Below are positions 48,093 through 57,524 of a stretch of DNA of 64,000 nucleotides, piece after piece. Below the pieces are notes generated by a model. The model had not been told where the DNA came from and made no database searches. It saw nothing but the letters and a program-made list of their open reading frames with translations. The stretch is from positions 248,001 to 312,000 of the forward strand of contig NZ_JACBNX010000001.1 of NCBI RefSeq assembly GCF_013403875.1, given 5' to 3'. This DNA comes from Burkholderia guangdongensis. Lineage in GTDB: Bacteria; Pseudomonadota; Gammaproteobacteria; Burkholderiales; Burkholderiaceae. How positions within the stretch are numbered: position 1 is the stretch's first letter; each line of letters opens with the position of its first letter. Made by a program: the position numbers and the translations under genes.

Positions 48093-48537
48093 GCGTTTAA
48101 AAGGAATATCGAGTCGAAATCGATTCTAGGGAAAAGAAATCGGCAAAAAAACGCACGTCGATTCAATCGATCGAAATCGAAAATACCGATTCGGAGTACG
48201 AGCAATACGGGGTCGGTATGGAATCAATGCGCGACAGACGCGGCGATTCATCCGACGGAAGCGGCCAAAATGCCCGGCGAAACCCGGCATTTTGTGCGGA
48301 TTCGGCGCGAGATCCGGTCGTTGTTGCCGGCTTTTCGTGCGATTCCGGATGGGGCGGGAGTCGATATTTCACGCAGAAACATCCAAAAATATTTCCCAAT
48401 TTCTCGTGATTATTTTTGCTTGTAACCTGCATCGCGTCGTTTGAAACCTATTTAGCGATGCCGCGTTCGCGCGGCCCGCGATGCCGCTTCGCAAGCGTGC
48501 GCGCGGTACGGCATCGACATGCCGGATCGCTGGAGCA
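48093..48537. promoter_or_regulatory. Divergent control region between bceO and bceP
   Basis: 445 bases, AT-richer than its surroundings. It holds an inverted repeat CAAAATGCC / GGCATTTTG at 48266-48294 with T-rich right flank, and two copies of TCGAAATCGA at 48114-48123 and 48171-48180. These may be operators for the two halves of the polysaccharide cluster. No gene or clear promoter boxes identified. Confidence 0.4.
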
Positions 48538-50742
48538 ATGTTCTGGAGAGGCGCTTTGCGACGACCGATACTGGCTGGCATCACGATATGCGCGGCGCTC
48601 CTCGCGGGCGCCGCGGCGGCCGAGACGGTGCTGCCCGCGACGACCTCGTGGATCGGCAACACGTTCGGCTACGGCGACGGCACCTGGACGCAGATCGATA
48701 TTCACGCGATCGCGGTGGCGCCCGACGGCAAGGTCTATACGAACGCGCCGTGGGACGAGAGCGGCGCGGAGGCGAGCGTCTATCAGGACGGCAAAATGCT
48801 CGGCTTCGCCGGCGGCACGCACGGCTGGGGCGATAGCGGCGGCAACGCGATCGCGGTGAACAGCAAGTACGTGTATATCGGCATCGGCGTCGGCAACGAG
48901 CGGGGCCGGCTCGTGGCGCCGGGCGTGTGGCCGGACAAGGGCCACCAGTGGTTCGGCATCTCGCGGCGCTCGATTGCCGATATGCGCGAGCCGGCGCCGT
49001 TGCGCAGCGTGAACGCACTGGATGCGCGTGCGACGGAAGTGCGCGCGCGGATGGCCGCGAGCTTTCTGATGGTCAACGACGTGCCGACGGGCACGAAGGC
49101 CGAGGTTGGCGGTCTCGCGGCCGACGACAGCACGCTCTTCGCGACCGATCCGATGCACGACGGCGTCGACGTGTACGACGCGCAGACGCTGCAGAAAAAG
49201 GGCGCGTGGAGCGCGCACGAGCCGGGCCGGATCGCGCTCGCGAACGACGGCACGCTGTGGCTGCTGACGGATACGCTGCACGGCCCCGCGCATCTCGGGC
49301 ACTACCGCGCGGACGGCCGCCCGATCGACGACGCGCCCGTGTTGCCCGAGAACACCGACGCGGTCGACGTCGCGGTCGATGCGAAAGGTCGCGTGCTGAT
49401 CGCGGACAACGGGCCGCGCCAGCAGATCCTGACCTTCTCGAAGAACGGCGGACGGTATGCGCCGAGCGGCGCGCTCGGCGAGCGCGGCGGGATTTTCTCC
49501 GGCACGCCGGGGCGGCCCGGGCCGCGGCGCTTCAACGGGCTGACCGGCGTCGGCGTCGATCGTGCGGGGAACGTCTACGTCGCGATGAACGGCGTCGGGC
49601 CGCGTCTCGGCACGACGGGCGCCGGCCTCGGTGCGGTGCTCGAAAGCTATGCGCCCGACGGTGCGCTGCGCTGGCAGGTGCAGGGGCTACTGTTCGTCGA
49701 CGGCGCGTGGATCGATCCCGCGCGGCCGGACAGCGTCTATACCGGCAACAAGCGCTTCGAGCTCGATCTGTCGAAGCCGGCCGGCCAGGATTGGAAATAC
49801 GTCGGATTCCTGTCGAACCGGTTCAGGTATCCGGACGATCCGGTGTTCGATACCGATCAGTGGCCCGGCACGCCGATCGCGCGGCGCATCGACGGCCATA
49901 CGTTCCTCTATCTGACCGACATGTACGCGGATCACTTGAAGATCTACCGCTTCGATCCGAAGCGCGACGGCGAGACCGCGATTCCGTCGGGGCTGATCGC
50001 GGGCCGCGCGCGGCAGGTCGACAAGGTGCCGAACCGGCCGGCGGGCGGCGACTGGATCTGGCGCGACGCGAACGGCAACGGCCGCTTCGACGCGGACGAG
50101 TTCGAGAAGAACTCGTCCGGCAAGGGGCTCGCGGGCGGCTGGGGCTGGTGGGTCGACACGAACGGCGACATCTGGCGCACGAGCGACACGCGCGGCATTC
50201 ATCGCTTCCGTTACGGCGGCATCGACAGGGCCGGCAACCCGATCTACTCGTATTCGAAGCTGACGACCTATCCGATGCCGCAGCCGTTCGTCGCGCTGCG
50301 CCGCGCGATCTACGAGCCGCGCACCGATTCGCTGTACGTGACCGGCTATACGGCCGACGCGCCGCCCGCGCCGGGGATCTCGAAGGAGGTCGGGCGCGTG
50401 CTGGTGCGCTACGACAAATGGTCGACCGGCTCGCCCGTCGCGCGCTACACGATCGCGCTGCCGTGGCAGCTCGACGCGAAACCGATCCTGACGCTTTCCA
50501 GCATCACGGTCGAGGGCCGTTACCTGTTCGCGGTCGAGCCGGTCGGCAAGATCCACGTGTATGACAAGGACACCGGCAGGGAAGTCGGCGTGATGAGCCC
50601 GGGGCCCGAAGTGGGGCGCGCGTCGGGCTGGGTCGACGTGCCGTTCGGCATCAGCGCGTTCAGGCGCGAGAACGGCGAGTACCTGGTGTTCGTCGAGGAA
50701 GATGCGCGCGGCAAGGTGCTGATGTATCGCTGGAAGCCGTGA
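48538..50742 (+). CDS. bceP: Exported beta-propeller-type protein of the polysaccharide cluster
   Basis: 734 residues. A Sec signal peptide (about 1-28, cleaved AAA before ETVLPA) and a mature part made of repeated strand units (IAVAPDGKVYTNAP, RIALANDGTLWLLTD, VDVAVDAKGRVLIADN, GVDRAGNVYVAMN, WWVDTNGDIWRTSD), the pattern of NHL/SMP-30-like propellers. No catalytic residues could be assigned. It opens the rightward operon before the flippase and glycosyltransferase. GGAG precedes ATG 48538. It may be periplasmic and bind or trim polysaccharide; that is inference. Confidence 0.72.
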   Translation: MFWRGALRRPILAGITICAALLAGAAAAETVLPATTSWIGNTFGYGDGTWTQIDIHAIAVAPDGKVYTNAPWDESGAEASVYQDGKMLGFAGGTHGWGDSGGNAIAVNSKYVYIGIGVGNERGRLVAPGVWPDKGHQWFGISRRSIADMREPAPLRSVNALDARATEVRARMAASFLMVNDVPTGTKAEVGGLAADDSTLFATDPMHDGVDVYDAQTLQKKGAWSAHEPGRIALANDGTLWLLTDTLHGPAHLGHYRADGRPIDDAPVLPENTDAVDVAVDAKGRVLIADNGPRQQILTFSKNGGRYAPSGALGERGGIFSGTPGRPGPRRFNGLTGVGVDRAGNVYVAMNGVGPRLGTTGAGLGAVLESYAPDGALRWQVQGLLFVDGAWIDPARPDSVYTGNKRFELDLSKPAGQDWKYVGFLSNRFRYPDDPVFDTDQWPGTPIARRIDGHTFLYLTDMYADHLKIYRFDPKRDGETAIPSGLIAGRARQVDKVPNRPAGGDWIWRDANGNGRFDADEFEKNSSGKGLAGGWGWWVDTNGDIWRTSDTRGIHRFRYGGIDRAGNPIYSYSKLTTYPMPQPFVALRRAIYEPRTDSLYVTGYTADAPPAPGISKEVGRVLVRYDKWSTGSPVARYTIALPWQLDAKPILTLSSITVEGRYLFAVEPVGKIHVYDKDTGREVGVMSPGPEVGRASGWVDVPFGISAFRRENGEYLVFVEEDARGKVLMYRWKP

Positions 50743-50793
50743 TCGTCGGTCGACGAACGCGCGCATCGGTTTTACCCCGTACAAGGCAGGAGC

Positions 50794-52260
50794 ATGGACA
50801 AAGGGATTCTCAAGAACGTCGCCATCAATTTCTGCGGGCTGATATTGCCGACCTTCGTGTCGCTGATGACGGTGCCCGCGTACATCAAGGCGCTGGGCGT
50901 CGAGCGCTACGGCGTGGTGAGCCTCGTGTGGACGCTGATCGGTTATTTCGGGGTCCTGGATCTCGGGATGAGCATGGCCGCGCAGAACCACATCTCGAAG
51001 GCGCGCGCGAGCGGCGACGCCGAGGAAAGCGCGCGCGTGTTCTGGAGCGCGTTCTGGCTCAATCTCGGGACCGGCATCGTCGGCGGGCTGTTGATCTATT
51101 TCGGCGCGTTCATCTATACCGCGTACTTCACGAAGGTGTCGGCCACGCTGCAGCACGAGGTATATCGCGCGCTGCCGTGGCTCGCGGTCGCGATTCCGCT
51201 CGCGAACGTATCGTGGGTATTCGCGGGCTCGATCAACGGCGCCGAGCGTTTCGGCGTGTACAACACGAACCAGACGATCGGCACGTTCCTGTTCCAGATG
51301 CTGCCGCTCGCCGCCGCGTGGTGGATCGCGCCGAACCTGCAGACGGTGCTCGCGGCCGCGGTCGCCGCGCGCTTCATCGCCGCGCTGATGCTCGGCCACG
51401 GCGCGCTGAAGGTGCTCGGCATCCGCCGCATCGAGCCGCCTCAGTGGGGCACCGCGAAGGGGCTCTTCAACTTCGGCGGCTGGATGCTGATCGCGAGCAC
51501 GACGAGCATGATCGGCGACACGCTCGATCGCGTGATGCTCGGCGGCGGCCTCGGCGCGAAGGCGGTCACGTACTACACGGTGCCGCAGAACCTCGTCCAG
51601 CGCCTGAACATGCTGCCGAACGCGCTCGTGCGCACGCTGTTTCCGCGTCTGTCGGCGGTCGGGCGCGATCATGCGGATTCGCTCGCGCGCCAGTCGCTCG
51701 AATTCCTGAACGGCGTGTTCACGCCGGTCGGCATCGTCGCGATCTTCGCGCTCGAGCCGTTCCTGAATCTGTGGGTCGGCCACGACATCGCGACGCTGTC
51801 CGCGCCGGTCGGGCGCGTGCTCGTGATCAGCGTGTGGCTCGTCGGGCAGGCGAGCGTCACGCGGATCCTGATCCAGTCGCAGGTCAACCCCGCGCGCGCG
51901 GCGCTCGCCGGGCTCGTCGAGATGCCGTTTTTCGTCGGCGGGCTGTGGTTCGGCATCCATCATTTCGGGCTGATCGGCGCGGCGGTGGTCGTCGCGATGC
52001 GCGCGCTCGTCGACTACGGTGTGCTGCTCTACCTGTCGGCGATCCGCATGCGGCCGATCGCGCTCGATATGGCCGCGCATCTCGTCTTCCTGCTGGCGAG
52101 CCTGTATCTCGCGCACGCATGGCCCGCGCTCGGCGAATCGATCGGCATGTGCGTCGTCGTGCTCGCGCTGAACGTCGCGTGGTCGCTGACGATGACGCCG
52201 GCGCTGCGCACGCTCGCACGCGGGCTGCTCGTGCGTCTCAACACGAGGAAAAGCACATGA
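50794..52260 (+). CDS. bceQ: Polysaccharide repeat-unit flippase (Wzx-like)
   Basis: 488 residues with 12-14 hydrophobic segments of the MOP exporter superfamily. It begins LKNVAINFCGLILPTFVSLMTVPAYIKALGVERYGVVSLVWTL in two blocks typical of Wzx/RfbX proteins. It moves lipid-linked repeat units across the inner membrane. AGGAG precedes ATG 50794. The stop overlaps the next gene's start as ATGA, coupling the flippase to the glycosyltransferase. Confidence 0.88.
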   Translation: MDKGILKNVAINFCGLILPTFVSLMTVPAYIKALGVERYGVVSLVWTLIGYFGVLDLGMSMAAQNHISKARASGDAEESARVFWSAFWLNLGTGIVGGLLIYFGAFIYTAYFTKVSATLQHEVYRALPWLAVAIPLANVSWVFAGSINGAERFGVYNTNQTIGTFLFQMLPLAAAWWIAPNLQTVLAAAVAARFIAALMLGHGALKVLGIRRIEPPQWGTAKGLFNFGGWMLIASTTSMIGDTLDRVMLGGGLGAKAVTYYTVPQNLVQRLNMLPNALVRTLFPRLSAVGRDHADSLARQSLEFLNGVFTPVGIVAIFALEPFLNLWVGHDIATLSAPVGRVLVISVWLVGQASVTRILIQSQVNPARAALAGLVEMPFFVGGLWFGIHHFGLIGAAVVVAMRALVDYGVLLYLSAIRMRPIALDMAAHLVFLLASLYLAHAWPALGESIGMCVVVLALNVAWSLTMTPALRTLARGLLVRLNTRKST

Positions 52261-54716
52261 ATCGCGATTTGACGGAACATTTGACGGAACACGTGATCCA
52301 GAACACCGTTGCCGACGACGTGCGCGACATGCTGCGCCGCGCCGAGCGGGCGGAAACGCCGGACGCGCGCGAGGCGGCGGCGCCGCCGCTGCGCGTCGCG
52401 ATCGTGCACGACTGGCTCGTCACGTATGCGGGCGCCGAGCGCGTGCTCGAGCAGATCATCGCGTGCTTTCCGGAGGCGGACCTGTTTGGCGTCGTCGATT
52501 TTCTCGACGACCGGACGTTCGTGCGCGGCAAGCGGGTGACGACGTCGTTCATCCAGAAGCTGCCGTTCGCGCGCACGAAATACCGCAGCTATCTGCCGCT
52601 GATGCCGCTCGCGATCGAGCAACTCGACGTGTCCAGTTACGACCTCGTGATCTCGAGCAGCCACGCGGTCGCGAAGGGCGTGCTGACCGGGCCGGACCAG
52701 GTGCACATCAGCTACGTGCATTCGCCGATCCGCTACGCGTGGGATCTGCAGCACCAGTATCTCGAGCAGTCGAACCTGACGCGCGGGCCGAAGTCGATGC
52801 TCGCGCGCATGATGCTGCATTACATCCGCAACTGGGACACGCGCACCGCGAACTCGGTCGATCGCTTCGTCGCGAACTCCGCGTTCATCGCGCGGCGGAT
52901 CAGGAAGGTCTATCAGCGCGACGCGACGGTGATCTTTCCGCCGGTCGACGTCGAATCGTTTTCGCCGAATCCGGTCAAGGAGGATTTCTATCTGACCGCA
53001 TCGCGGATGGTGCCGTACAAGAAGATCGATCTGATCGTCGATGCGTTCGCGCGGATGCCGGAGCGCAAGCTCGTCGTGATCGGCGACGGCCCCGAGATGC
53101 AGAAGATCCGCGCGAAGGCCGGGCCGAACGTCGAGATCATGGGTTATCAGCCGTTCGATGTGCTGCATGACCGGATGCGTCGCGCGAAGGCGTTCGTGTT
53201 CGCGGCCGAGGAGGATTTCGGCATCTCGGTCGTCGAGGCGCAGGCGTGCGGCACGCCGGTGATCGCGTACGGGAAGGGCGGCGCGCTCGAGACGGTGCGC
53301 GATCCGCGCTCGCACACGCAGCCGACCGGGCTGTTCTTCGACGCGCAGTCGGTCGAGTCGATCGTCGCGACGATCGACGATTTCGAGCGGGATCCGTCGC
53401 GGTTCACGCCCGATGCATGTCGTGAGAACGCGGAGCGGTTTTCCGCGGCCGATTTCCGGCGGCGCTTTCTCGAACACGTCGAGGACGCGTTGCCCGGCGC
53501 GACCGCGCGGCGCGGCGCCGTCGACGGCGCGCTCACGGCGATCGCACCGGGCGGCCCGGCCGCGCTCGTGCTCGACCAGAGCGGCGTGCTCGGCGGCGCG
53601 GAGCTGTCGCTGCTCGAAATCATGAAGCACATGCGCGTCAACGCCGACGTGGTGCTGTTCGACGACGGGCCGTTTCGCGCGGCGCTCGACGAGATCGGCG
53701 CGCGCGTCGACGTCGTCGGGCAGCGCGCGCTCGACGGCGTGCGCAAGCAGGGCGGCGTGTCGTGGCGTGCGGCGAAGGGGCTGGCGGCGCTCGTGCGCGA
53801 CGTCGCGCGGCGCGCGAAGCGCGTCGAAGTGATCTATGCGAACACGCAGCGCGCGATGGTCGTCGCGGCGCTCGCCGGGCGAATCGCGCGCAAGCCGGTG
53901 GTCTGGCATCTGCGCGACATCGTCAGCGCCGAGCATTTCGGCCGCAAGCAACTGCTCGCGATCAAGCACTGCGCGCGGCTCGGCGTGACGAAGGTGATCG
54001 CGAACTCGGAAGCATCCGCACAGGCGTTCATCGCGCTGACGGGGTTCGATCGGAAGCGCGTCGAGGTCGTGTACAACGGCATTTCGGCCGAGCCGTTCGA
54101 CGCGCTCGCGGGCATGACGCAGGCCGGGTTGCGTGCGCGCTTCGGGCTGCCGAAGGACGCGTGGCTCGTCGGCTCGTTCAGCCGCCTCGCGCACTGGAAG
54201 GGGCAGCACGTGCTGCTCGTCGCGGCCGCGAGCCATCCGGACATGCACGTCGTGTTCGTCGGCGCGCCGCTGTTCGGCGAGGACGAGTACGCGGCGCAGT
54301 TGCGCGACTACGTGAAGCGGCACGGAATGGACGACCGCGTGCATTTTCTCGGCTTTCAGCACGACGTGGCCGCGTGCATGAAGGCGGTCGACGCGATCGC
54401 GCATACGTCGATCACGCCGGAGCCGTTCGGGCGCGTGATCGTCGAAGGGATGCTCGCGCGCCGGCCGGTGGTCGCGGCGCGGGCGGGCGGTGTCGTCGAG
54501 ATCGTCGAGGATGGCGAGAACGGGCTGCTGTGCGAGCCCGGCGATGCGCAGTCGCTCGCCGATGCGCTCGACGCGCTGCATACCGACAAGGCGCTGCGCG
54601 AGCGGCTCGTCGCGAGCGGGCTGGTGACCGCGCTGCGACGGTTCGGAACGAAGACGTACGTCGACGGTGTGCGGGAGATTCTCGCTCAGACCGCGAAGGT
54701 GGCCAAGCGCGGTTAA
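52257..54716 (+). CDS. bceR: Double glycosyltransferase (two GT4 domains in one chain)
   Basis: 819 residues, about twice the usual size, carrying two complete GT-B glycosyltransferases in tandem. Domain 1 (about 44-420) runs from VAIVHDWLVTYAGAERVLEQ to the EX7E donor motif EEDFGISVVEAQACGTPVIAYG. Domain 2 (about 435-815) runs from LVLDQSGVLGGAELSLLEI to TPEPFGRVIVEGMLARRPVVAA. Both have intact motifs, so both are likely active and add two sugars of the repeat unit. The N-terminal 44 residues include a short TEHLTEH repeat. Its last codons lie in a decamer tandem repeat. Confidence 0.88.
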   Translation: MNRDLTEHLTEHVIQNTVADDVRDMLRRAERAETPDAREAAAPPLRVAIVHDWLVTYAGAERVLEQIIACFPEADLFGVVDFLDDRTFVRGKRVTTSFIQKLPFARTKYRSYLPLMPLAIEQLDVSSYDLVISSSHAVAKGVLTGPDQVHISYVHSPIRYAWDLQHQYLEQSNLTRGPKSMLARMMLHYIRNWDTRTANSVDRFVANSAFIARRIRKVYQRDATVIFPPVDVESFSPNPVKEDFYLTASRMVPYKKIDLIVDAFARMPERKLVVIGDGPEMQKIRAKAGPNVEIMGYQPFDVLHDRMRRAKAFVFAAEEDFGISVVEAQACGTPVIAYGKGGALETVRDPRSHTQPTGLFFDAQSVESIVATIDDFERDPSRFTPDACRENAERFSAADFRRRFLEHVEDALPGATARRGAVDGALTAIAPGGPAALVLDQSGVLGGAELSLLEIMKHMRVNADVVLFDDGPFRAALDEIGARVDVVGQRALDGVRKQGGVSWRAAKGLAALVRDVARRAKRVEVIYANTQRAMVVAALAGRIARKPVVWHLRDIVSAEHFGRKQLLAIKHCARLGVTKVIANSEASAQAFIALTGFDRKRVEVVYNGISAEPFDALAGMTQAGLRARFGLPKDAWLVGSFSRLAHWKGQHVLLVAAASHPDMHVVFVGAPLFGEDEYAAQLRDYVKRHGMDDRVHFLGFQHDVAACMKAVDAIAHTSITPEPFGRVIVEGMLARRPVVAARAGGVVEIVEDGENGLLCEPGDAQSLADALDALHTDKALRERLVASGLVTALRRFGTKTYVDGVREILAQTAKVAKRG

Positions 54717-54746
54717 GCGTGGTTATGCGTGCTTATGCGTGGTTAA
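54707..54746. repeat. Four tandem decamers across the bceR stop codon
   Basis: GCGCGGTTAA, GCGTGGTTAT, GCGTGCTTAT and GCGTGGTTAA follow directly one another. The first contains the bceR TAA stop, and the last carries another TAA. A change in unit number would leave the protein end intact. Confidence 0.8.
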
Positions 54747-54777
54747 GCGCGAGTAGGGCAGGTGTCAGAAGCGACCG

Positions 54778-54813
54778 GCGCCCACGTCCGATCCGGACGT
54801 GGGCGCAAATTTT
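54778..54813 (+). terminator. Strong terminator between bceR and convergent bceS
   Basis: A perfect 13-bp stem, GCGCCCACGTCCG with CGGACGTGGGCGC, has a three-base loop and AAATTTTT to the right. It serves bceR; bceS ends 31 bases away on the other strand and may use the same stem. Confidence 0.88.
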
Positions 54814-54843
54814 TATCTCGAGGCGGCCGATCGGGACCGAGGC

Positions 54844-56010
54844 TTAAACCACCCGCTCCGCCGCCGGCGCGATCGCGGCCCGGCGTGCGGGCTTCAACCG
54901 CGCCGACCACCGCATCGCGGGCTGCTCGAACAGCCGGTAGAACAGATACGCGACCGGAATCGCCGCGGCCATGAACGCGAACGACGGCCAGATCGGCAAC
55001 TGCAGCTCGGACCGGTACAGCACCGACCCGATGCACACGAACAGCGGCAGATGCACGAGGTAGAGCGAGTAGCTGAAGTCGCCGAACCATCCGAACACGC
55101 GCATCGGCGCATTCATGCGCGGCGGTTGCGCGAGCGCGCGATACAGGAAGCACGCAAAGCCCGCGGCCCACAGCTGAAACGCGCCGTACTGCCCGAAGTG
55201 AAACGCGCCGCAGCCGGCCGCGAGCAGCACGGCAGCCGCGGCGTACCATCCGCGGGACACCGCACCGGCCGCACCCGGGCGTTGCGCGCGCACGTCGGCG
55301 ATGAGCGCGCCGATCGTCCATGACAGCCAGTACGACGTGAAGAACTGCAGATCGTGGCGTTCGAGCACCCACGCCGACACGACGTTGACGAGCGCGACCG
55401 TCGCCAGCACCGCCGGCATCCCGAAGCGCTTGCGCGCCGCGAACAGCAGCGGATAGATCGCGTAGAACTGGATTTCGAGCGACAGCGTCCACAGCGCGCC
55501 GTTCGACCCGTACGTATAGCCGGCGACGCCCTGCAGCGAGAACAGATTGACGAGGAACGCCGTGACGCCGATGTCGCGGATCTTGTGGCTGACCGGCGCG
55601 AACTGCAGGCTGATCGCGTCGAGCGCGAGCGTGAGCAGCAGCGCGGCAAGCAGCACCGGATAGATCCGCACGAAGCGGCGCGCCCAGAAGTTCGGCGCAT
55701 CGAGCCGGTACGCGGGATCGGCCGCGAGCTTGAGCGCTGCGTTCCGGTGAATGCAGTAACCGCTGATCACGAAGAAGATCGGCACGCCGGCCGAGCCCCA
55801 CGCGAACGGAAAGGTCAGGTAGCCGGCGAGCACGCCGGGCGACAGCGCGTGGCCGTACACGTGATGAAAACTCTGCATGCCGACCCAGACGACCTGGCGG
55901 CAGTGGAAGTACGCGACGAGCAGCGCGGCGAAGCCGCGCATCGCGTCGATCACGTGTTCCTTGCGATCGGCGGCGGGCGCGGCCGAAGACGATCCGCTGA
56001 AAGCATGCAT
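54844..56010 (-). CDS. bceS: Acyltransferase 3 family membrane protein
   Basis: 388 residues with about ten helices. AMRGFAALLVAYFHCRQVVW has the conserved Arg and His of the family, and FVISGYCIHRN follows. Predicted to transfer acyl groups to the exopolysaccharide, a second modification activity beside bceO and bceU. AAGGAACC lies upstream of the start at 56010. It is transcribed alone, opposite to bceR and divergent from the small frame and bceT. The assignment as bceS rests on order within the cluster. Confidence 0.83.
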   Translation of the reverse strand: MHAFSGSSSAAPAADRKEHVIDAMRGFAALLVAYFHCRQVVWVGMQSFHHVYGHALSPGVLAGYLTFPFAWGSAGVPIFFVISGYCIHRNAALKLAADPAYRLDAPNFWARRFVRIYPVLLAALLLTLALDAISLQFAPVSHKIRDIGVTAFLVNLFSLQGVAGYTYGSNGALWTLSLEIQFYAIYPLLFAARKRFGMPAVLATVALVNVVSAWVLERHDLQFFTSYWLSWTIGALIADVRAQRPGAAGAVSRGWYAAAAVLLAAGCGAFHFGQYGAFQLWAAGFACFLYRALAQPPRMNAPMRVFGWFGDFSYSLYLVHLPLFVCIGSVLYRSELQLPIWPSFAFMAAAIPVAYLFYRLFEQPAMRWSARLKPARRAAIAPAAERVV

Positions 56011-56226
56011 GCGATTCGGTTCCTTGCGACGAACATGACGGGAAATCTCACCCCATCCTAGTGCGCAAGAATTCGCTCAATGAATAAAAAAATTTCGTGG
56101 GCGAATCGGCGCGGTTTCCCGTGTCGCGTCATCGGACTCGAGGGTTTCAAAGACATTACGCGCAATTATTTGCCGATTTTTTTCTGATAGTTTGAAACTC
56201 CCGAAGATTGATGCAAGGAGCGGCAG

Positions 56227-56370
56227 ATGGATATGCACTGGATCGCGAGCGCAGCGGTGCTGCTGATCATGGCCGTGCTGTCGGCGTATCGCGATGCGCT
56301 GAAGAACGAGCCTATCCGCCGGGGCTTCGAGCGGGGTCGCGTACCCTATATCGAAGAATTCGAATCGTAA
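56227..56370 (+). CDS. 47-residue single-pass membrane peptide
   Basis: From ATG 56227, with AAGGAG at ideal spacing, to TAA 56368-56370. The protein has one membrane helix at about residues 5-20 ([15 protein letters not shown]) and then a short basic-acidic tail ([17 protein letters not shown]). It sits between bceS and bceT, 83 bases before bceT and on the same strand, so it may be co-transcribed with bceT. No family recognised. The good ribosome site and codon use support a real gene. Confidence 0.65.
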   Translation: MDMHWIASAAVLLIMAVLSAYRDALKNEPIRRGFERGRVPYIEEFES

Positions 56371-56453
56371 TCGCCTTTCGAATTCGGCGAGGCGGTCATT
56401 CATCGTCGTGTCGCATCGCGATGCGGCGCAGTCCACGCAATCAGGATGCAAAC

Positions 56454-57350
56454 ATGTTGAAAGTCACCAAGGCCGTGTTCCCCGTTGCGGGTCTCGGCAC
56501 GCGGTTCCTTCCCGCGACGAAGGCCAGCCCGAAGGAGATGCTGCCCGTCGTCGACAAGCCGTTGATCCAGTACGCCGTCGAGGAAGCGATCAACGCGGGC
56601 ATCACCGAGATGATCTTCGTGACCGGCCGCAGCAAGCGCGCGATCGAGGATCACTTCGACAAGTCGTACGAGATCGAATCCGAACTCGAGGCGCGCGGCA
56701 AGGACAAGCTGCTCGAACTCGTGCGCGGGATCAAGCCGAGTCACGTGAACTGTTTCTACGTACGGCAGCCGGAAGCGCTCGGCCTCGGCCATGCGGTGCT
56801 GTGCGCGGAGAAGCTCGTGCACGGCGAGCCGTTCGCGGTCATTCTCGCGGACGACCTGCTGCACGGCGAGCAGCCGGTGCTCAAGCAGCTCGTCGATATC
56901 TTCGACCACTATCACAGCTCGGTGATCGGCGTCGAGACGATCGCGCGCGAAGACAGCCGCTCGTATGGCGTGATCGAGGGCCGCGAGTGGGAAGAGGACG
57001 TGATCAAGGTGTCCGGCATCGTCGAGAAGCCGGCGCCCGAGAACGCGCCGTCGAATCTCGGCGTGGTCGGGCGCTACGTGTTCATGCCGACGCTCTTCGA
57101 TCATCTGCGCCGGATCAAGCCGGGCGCGGGCGGCGAGCTGCAGCTCACCGACGCGGTGCAGTCGCTGCTCGCGAGCGAGCAGGTGCTCGCGTATCGCTAC
57201 TACGGCACCCGGTTCGATTGCGGCAGCAAGCTCGGCTATCTGAAGGCGACCGTCGAGCTCGCGCTGCAGCATCCGGAAGTCCGCCGCGAGTTCGAAGCGT
57301 ATCTGCGGACGTGTCTGCCCACGCTGCCCACGCTGGCCGCGGTCGCTTAG
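56454..57350 (+). CDS. bceT: UTP-glucose-1-phosphate uridylyltransferase
   Basis: 298 residues of the GalU type. Makes UDP-glucose from UTP and glucose 1-phosphate, for glucose, galactose and glucuronate residues of the polysaccharide. [21 protein letters not shown] is the nucleotide-binding signature, and [10 protein letters not shown] and the KP in IVEKPAPE complete the sugar site. AGGA precedes ATG 56454. Corresponds to bceT of bce-II by order and function. Confidence 0.95.
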   Translation: MLKVTKAVFPVAGLGTRFLPATKASPKEMLPVVDKPLIQYAVEEAINAGITEMIFVTGRSKRAIEDHFDKSYEIESELEARGKDKLLELVRGIKPSHVNCFYVRQPEALGLGHAVLCAEKLVHGEPFAVILADDLLHGEQPVLKQLVDIFDHYHSSVIGVETIAREDSRSYGVIEGREWEEDVIKVSGIVEKPAPENAPSNLGVVGRYVFMPTLFDHLRRIKPGAGGELQLTDAVQSLLASEQVLAYRYYGTRFDCGSKLGYLKATVELALQHPEVRREFEAYLRTCLPTLPTLAAVA

Positions 57351-57393
57351 CATCCCTGCGCATCGCACGTTTCAGGTGGTGGTTGTTCCGTTC

Positions 57394-57425
57394 AGCCCCG
57401 GCCGCTTCGGCGCCGGGGCTTTTTT
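57394..57425 (+). terminator. Rho-independent terminator after bceT
   Basis: AGCCCCGGC pairs with GCCGGGGCT across a nine-base loop, then a T run. Confidence 0.87.
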
Positions 57426-57524
57426 CATCCTGATGCCGTCGCGCACGGCGCCTTTCGTCGCTCGCGTCGCTTGCGTCGCTTGCGTCGATATGCCAGGTAC
57501 ATCAGCGTGCCGACGTTTGCCGCT

